Shown piece by piece: positions 60,717 to 64,000 of a stretch of DNA of 64,000 bases. The number at the start of each line of letters is the position of its first letter. Positions within the stretch are counted from its first letter, which is position 1. A program made the translations under genes and the position numbers. The notes beneath the pieces were generated by a model. It ran no database searches and had not been told where the DNA came from. It saw only the letters and a list, made by a program, of their open reading frames with translations. Source of the stretch: Streptomyces canus 299MFChir4.1 (GTDB lineage Bacteria > Actinomycetota > Actinomycetes > Streptomycetales > Streptomycetaceae); NCBI RefSeq assembly GCF_000383615.1, contig NZ_KB911590.1:124001-188000 (forward strand), in the 5' to 3' direction.

Positions 60717-61655
60717 GTGCTTGATCCGCAGGGTTTGTACACATGGGAGCCCAAGGGCCTCGCCGTTGTCGACATGGCTCTCGCCCAGGAGTCGGCAGGC
60801 CTGGTCATGCTCTACCACTTCGACGGATACATCGACGCGGGCGAGACCGGTGACCAGATCGTCGGCCGCCTGCTCGACTCGTTGCCGAACCAGGTCGTGG
60901 CGCGTTTCGACCACGACCGGCTCGTGGACTACCGCGCCCGCCGTCCGCTGCTCACCTTCAAGCGCGACCGCTGGACGGAGTACGAGGAGCCCACGATCGA
61001 CGTGCGGCTCGTCCAGGACGCCACCGGAGCGCCCTTCCTGCTGCTGTCCGGCCCGGAGCCGGACGTGGAGTGGGAGCGCTTCGCCGCCGCCGTCCAGCAG
61101 ATCGTGGAACGACTCGGCGTCCGGCTGTCCGTGAACTTCCACGGCATCCCCATGGGCGTTCCGCACACCCGCCCCGTGGGCCTCACCCCGCACGGCAACC
61201 GCCACGACCTCGTCCCCGGCCACCGCAGCCCCTTCGAGGAGGCCCAGGTGCCCGGCAGCGCCGAAGCCCTGGTCGAGTACCGGCTCATGGAGGCCGGTCA
61301 CGACGTCCTGGGCGTCGCGGCCCACGTCCCGCACTACATCGCGCGCTCGCCCTACCCGGACGCCGCCCTGACCGTCCTGGAGGCCATCACGGCCGCCACC
61401 GGCATGGTCCTGCCCGGCATCGCCCACGCCCTGCGCACCGACGCCCATCGCACCCAGACCGAGATCGACCGCCAGATCCAGGAGGGCGACGAGGACCTCG
61501 TGGCCCTGGTCCAGGGTCTCGAGCACCAGTACGACGCGGCGGCCGGCGCGGAGACCAGGGGCAACATGCTCGCCGAGCCCGTGGAGATTCCGTCGGCGGA
61601 CGAGATCGGGATGGAGTTCGAGCGCTTCCTGGCCGAACGGGAAGGCGACAACTGA
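60717..61655 (+). CDS. PAC2 family protein (proteasome assembly chaperone-like)
   Basis: A 312-residue PAC2/DUF75 protein: VMLYHFDGYIDAGETGDQIV, LLSGPEPDVEWERFAAAVQQ, and GIPMGVPHTRPVGLTPHGN. In actinobacteria PAC2-fold proteins are widespread and some relate to proteasome assembly; direct evidence for that role here is lacking. GTG 60717 has GAGGAG about 8 bases upstream. The gene lies upstream of coaE by 28 bp and may be co-transcribed. Confidence 0.85.
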   Translation: MLDPQGLYTWEPKGLAVVDMALAQESAGLVMLYHFDGYIDAGETGDQIVGRLLDSLPNQVVARFDHDRLVDYRARRPLLTFKRDRWTEYEEPTIDVRLVQDATGAPFLLLSGPEPDVEWERFAAAVQQIVERLGVRLSVNFHGIPMGVPHTRPVGLTPHGNRHDLVPGHRSPFEEAQVPGSAEALVEYRLMEAGHDVLGVAAHVPHYIARSPYPDAALTVLEAITAATGMVLPGIAHALRTDAHRTQTEIDRQIQEGDEDLVALVQGLEHQYDAAAGAETRGNMLAEPVEIPSADEIGMEFERFLAEREGDN

Positions 61656-61683
61656 CCCGCGAGGAGCGTCTAGGCTTCCGGTC

Positions 61684-62301
61684 ATGCTGAACGTGGGCCT
61701 GACCGGCGGTATCGGCGCCGGCAAGAGCGAGGTGTCGAAGCTCCTCGTGGAGCACGGCGCCGTCCTGATCGACGCGGACCGCGTCGCGCGCGAGGTGGTC
61801 GCGCCCGGTACGCCCGGACTGGCCGCGGTCGTGGACGCCTTCGGCGCGGACGTGCTCGCCGAGGACGGCAGCCTCGACCGCCCCAAGCTGGGCTCCGTCG
61901 TCTTCGCCGACCCGGAGCGGCTCGCCGTACTGAACTCGATCGTGCATCCCCTGGTGGGCGCCCGCTCCCGTGAGCTCGAAGCGGCCGCCGCCGAGGACGC
62001 CGTCGTCGTCCACGACGTCCCGCTCCTCACGGAGAACGGCCTCGCCCCGCTCTACGACCTGGTGATCGTCGTCGACGCGAGCCCCGAGACCCAGCTCCGC
62101 CGGCTCGTCGGGCTGCGCGGCATGACCGAGCAGGACGCACGCGCCCGTATGGCCGCCCAGGCGACGCGCGAGAAGCGCCTGGAGATCGCGGACATCGTGA
62201 TAGACAACGACGTACCCCTGGATGAACTGCGCCACCGCGTGCGGGACGTATGGGGCGATCTCCTGCGGCGGGCGCGCGCGTCCCGGGCGTCCCAGGAATA
62301 G
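61684..62301 (+). CDS. coaE: Dephospho-CoA kinase
   Basis: A 205-residue kinase for the last step of CoA synthesis, phosphorylating the 3'-OH of dephospho-CoA. The Walker A loop is GLTGGIGAGKSEVSK, DADRVAREV is the CoA-binding Asp region, HPLVGARSRELEA is the conserved lid-domain start, and VVHDVPLLTENGL and VIVVDASPETQLRRL follow. The length equals stand-alone bacterial CoaE; the GrpB-like extension of some actinobacterial CoaE proteins is absent. ATG 61684. Confidence 0.95.
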   Translation: MLNVGLTGGIGAGKSEVSKLLVEHGAVLIDADRVAREVVAPGTPGLAAVVDAFGADVLAEDGSLDRPKLGSVVFADPERLAVLNSIVHPLVGARSRELEAAAAEDAVVVHDVPLLTENGLAPLYDLVIVVDASPETQLRRLVGLRGMTEQDARARMAAQATREKRLEIADIVIDNDVPLDELRHRVRDVWGDLLRRARASRASQE

Positions 62302-62351
62302 CGTCCCCCGGCCCGGGCGTTGAACCCTTCCAGTGAGGGAAGGACTGAGCC

Positions 62352-62732
62352 GTGCCCGAGATCAGCGGATCGACCGGACGTACTCCGGAGACGCATGTCA
62401 TCGACTACCGCGCAGCCGAGCAGTTGCTCTCCGCGCGGGACCCGCGGGGCGCGGTGAAGCTGCTCGACTCCGTCATCGCCGCCCACCCGGAGAACACCGC
62501 GGCCCGGCTGCTGCGTGCGCGGGCGTTCTTCGCCGCAGCGCAACTGCGGCCCGCCGAGCTGGAGTTCACCATCGTCCTGGAGCGCGAGCCGGACAACGCC
62601 TTCGCGCACTTCGCGCTCGCCCGCACCTACGAGCGGCAGGGACGGTCCGACCAGGCCAGGCGGCACTTCCGGCTGGCGGCCGCGCTGGATCCCAACCCGG
62701 AGTTCCTGAAGGCGGCCCGGTTCGACTCCTGA
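62352..62732 (+). CDS. TPR-repeat protein
   Basis: A 126-residue protein made of about three tetratricopeptide repeats (AEQLLSARDPRGAVKLLDSV, ENTAARLLRARAFFAAAQLR, DNAFAHFALARTYERQGRSD), each with the A/G and aromatic positions of the TPR consensus. It is likely a small cytoplasmic protein-binding adaptor. GTG 62352 follows GAGGGAAGGA. It lies 50 bp after coaE and may belong to the same transcript. The partner is unknown. Confidence 0.85.
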   Translation: MPEISGSTGRTPETHVIDYRAAEQLLSARDPRGAVKLLDSVIAAHPENTAARLLRARAFFAAAQLRPAELEFTIVLEREPDNAFAHFALARTYERQGRSDQARRHFRLAAALDPNPEFLKAARFDS

Positions 62733-62745
62733 GCGGGCCGGCCCG

Positions 62746-63021
62746 CTACCTGGGGCGGCTCTCCGGCGGCCGGTACGGCGGGATGTCGGGGCCCGGCTGG
62801 TAGTGCGGGCCCTGACGGATGTGCCGGAGGATCATCGTCATGTCGACGGTGATCACCAGCCACAGCACCCCGCAGGCGATCGCCCACCCGGGGCGGCCCG
62901 CCAGCGCGAACGCGGCCGTGCCGAAGACCGCCCAGACCAGCCCCCACACGCTCAGCCAGAACCGGGCCCGCAGTGCACTGCGCGCTGTCGTGGGCTCACT
63001 GCCTGTACGCATCGGGATCAC
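62746..63021 (-). CDS. Small two-helix membrane protein of unknown function
   Basis: A 91-residue protein with two hydrophobic segments (FWLSVWGLVWAVFGTAAFAL and WAIACGVLWLVITVDMTMIL) and a C-terminal Pro/Arg-rich tail (HYQPGPDIPPYRPPESRPR). GTG 63021 was chosen because AGGAGAGG is about 7 bases upstream; ATG 63012 is an alternative. It converges on the TPR gene and is divergent from the acyltransferase-domain gene. I do not recognise a characterised family. Confidence 0.75.
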   Translation of the reverse strand: MIPMRTGSEPTTARSALRARFWLSVWGLVWAVFGTAAFALAGRPGWAIACGVLWLVITVDMTMILRHIRQGPHYQPGPDIPPYRPPESRPR

Positions 63022-63088
63022 CACCCCTCTCCTGCAACGTACTCTTCGGAACGAACGTTGACCAAAGGGCCGATGAGGGGGTCGCCGC

Positions 63089-63988
63089 GTGCTTCCGGAT
63101 GCCGACGAACTGGCCGAGGTGCTGGTGGAACTCGCCGTACCGCATGAGGACGTCAACGAGCTTGTGCGGATGGGCCGACGGGTCATGGACGACCCGGAGC
63201 TGCGGCGGTTCCTGGAACACTCCGTCGACGAACTCGTCCGGGACATGGGCAAGGCCGACGAACCGGTCGTCCTTCCCGAGCTCGACTGGCCCGCCGGCGC
63301 CCTCCAACGCTGCTTCCCCGCCTACGTGTTCGTGGCGGCGCTGCCCCACACGCGCGCGTACCACCGCGAGCGCGGCATCCCGGCCGAGGTGTCCCGGCGC
63401 ACCCTCGCCGACCTCGGGCGGAACATGGCCGTGCACCGCAGGCGGTACGGCAGGGCGGGCGTGGCGTCACCGCGCTGGCTGACCCGGCACTCGCGGGGCG
63501 AGCTGTACCAGCTGGGGAGACTCCAGTTCGAGCGGACGCGGTACGGGCCGTGGAACAGCCGGACGCTCGCGGCGGCCGGACTGGACCTCGCGCCCGGCAC
63601 GCCCTGTCTGAGCCTGCACATTCCCGACTTCCTCGGCCCGCTGTCACCCGAGGCCTGTGACCGCTCGCTGGCCCTGGCCGCCGAGTTCTTCGCCCGGCAC
63701 TTCGCGGAGGAGCCGCATCGTGCCGCGCTGTGTCATTCCTGGCTGCTGGACCCGCAGTTGAAGGAGTACCTGCCCGCGGACTCCAACATCATCCGGTTCC
63801 AGGAGCGTTTCCGGATCGCCCCCGAGGACCCGGAGCCGGAGGACACCGAGCCGGTGCAGTTCGTGTTCGGGGACCCGGAGTTGTCGGTGGAGAGCCTGCC
63901 CCGGCGGACGGCGCTGGAGCGGGCCGTGGGCGATCACCTGCGGGCCGGCGGGCACTGGTACATCGGGCACGGCTGGTTTCCCCTGTAG
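63089..63988 (+). CDS. Acyltransferase-domain (DUF5596/GNAT-like) protein
   Basis: A 299-residue protein. The N-terminal helical half (ELAEVLVELAVPHEDVNELV in part, then WPAGALQRCFPAYVFVAALPH) resembles DUF5596 acyltransferase-like proteins, and the C-terminal half (LSLHIPDFLGPLSPEACDRS, ALCHSWLLDPQLKEYLPADS, IIRFQERF) is GNAT-like. The reaction and substrate are unknown. GTG 63089 gives the conserved start; upstream is a T-rich gap with GTTGACC near 63057 that may be a promoter. Only 12 bases follow before the window ends. Confidence 0.8.
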   Translation: MLPDADELAEVLVELAVPHEDVNELVRMGRRVMDDPELRRFLEHSVDELVRDMGKADEPVVLPELDWPAGALQRCFPAYVFVAALPHTRAYHRERGIPAEVSRRTLADLGRNMAVHRRRYGRAGVASPRWLTRHSRGELYQLGRLQFERTRYGPWNSRTLAAAGLDLAPGTPCLSLHIPDFLGPLSPEACDRSLALAAEFFARHFAEEPHRAALCHSWLLDPQLKEYLPADSNIIRFQERFRIAPEDPEPEDTEPVQFVFGDPELSVESLPRRTALERAVGDHLRAGGHWYIGHGWFPL

Positions 63989-64000
63989 GACGGCGATGAG

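Overview
The window is chromosomal DNA of a Streptomyces (or a very close relative). Coding sequence has nearly 100% G/C at third codon positions. GTG and TTG starts are frequent, and one gene carries a TTA codon. The housekeeping order is also typical of the genus: gltBD, pyk, an ANTAR response regulator, a liv transporter, polA, rpsA and coaE. Family assignments rest on reading the translated proteins and recalling family motifs; no database search was possible.

Layout. 1-3.4 kb: two ADP-ribosylglycohydrolase-like genes (the first cut by the window edge) and a VIT-type iron/manganese transporter. 3.6-10.8 kb: glutamate synthase gltBD with a GlnR-like box upstream, then a convergent rhomboid protease. 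11.2-21.1 kb: a compact catabolic island whose genes match, one by one, the mycobacterial KstR2 regulon for the last two steroid rings (HIP pathway): fadE31, fadE32, ipdF, kstR2, fadA6, ipdC, ipdB, ipdA, echA20 and two SDR genes. Both divergent promoter gaps hold a KstR2-like operator. 21.2-34.2 kb: a zinc metalloprotease, a GH35 beta-galactosidase with a divergent AraC regulator, chorismate mutase, a TTA-containing orphan response regulator, aminopeptidase N, an orphan decarboxylase/N-hydroxylase pair resembling DesA-DesB, a Tat-exported 5'-nucleotidase and a SIMPL protein. 34.4-37.5 kb: pyk, a LAGLIDADG-like endonuclease, an unusual class I tRNA with anticodon CAA, and pdtaR. 37.6-43.3 kb: the livKHMGF branched-chain amino acid transporter. 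43.5-50.1 kb: a membrane protein, a hotdog thioesterase, an FdhF/YdeP-type molybdenum oxidoreductase and polA. 50.1-55.2 kb: a repeat-rich gap, two small or membrane proteins, a lytic transglycosylase and a DUF3068 protein. 55.2-64 kb: hrpB, a methyltransferase with no canonical start codon, rpsA, a PAC2 protein, coaE, a TPR protein, a small membrane protein and an acyltransferase-domain protein.

The steroid-type island is the most coherent system here. Four transcription units share one predicted repressor and together could cover ring opening and beta-oxidation. They lack the usual acyl-CoA synthetase (FadD3) and FadE30. Other points of interest are a dispersed palindromic repeat found inside two coding sequences, a 53-bp duplication of the fadA6 end that now supplies the end of ipdC, the CAA tRNA next to a homing-type endonuclease, and a gene that appears to start at AUC.
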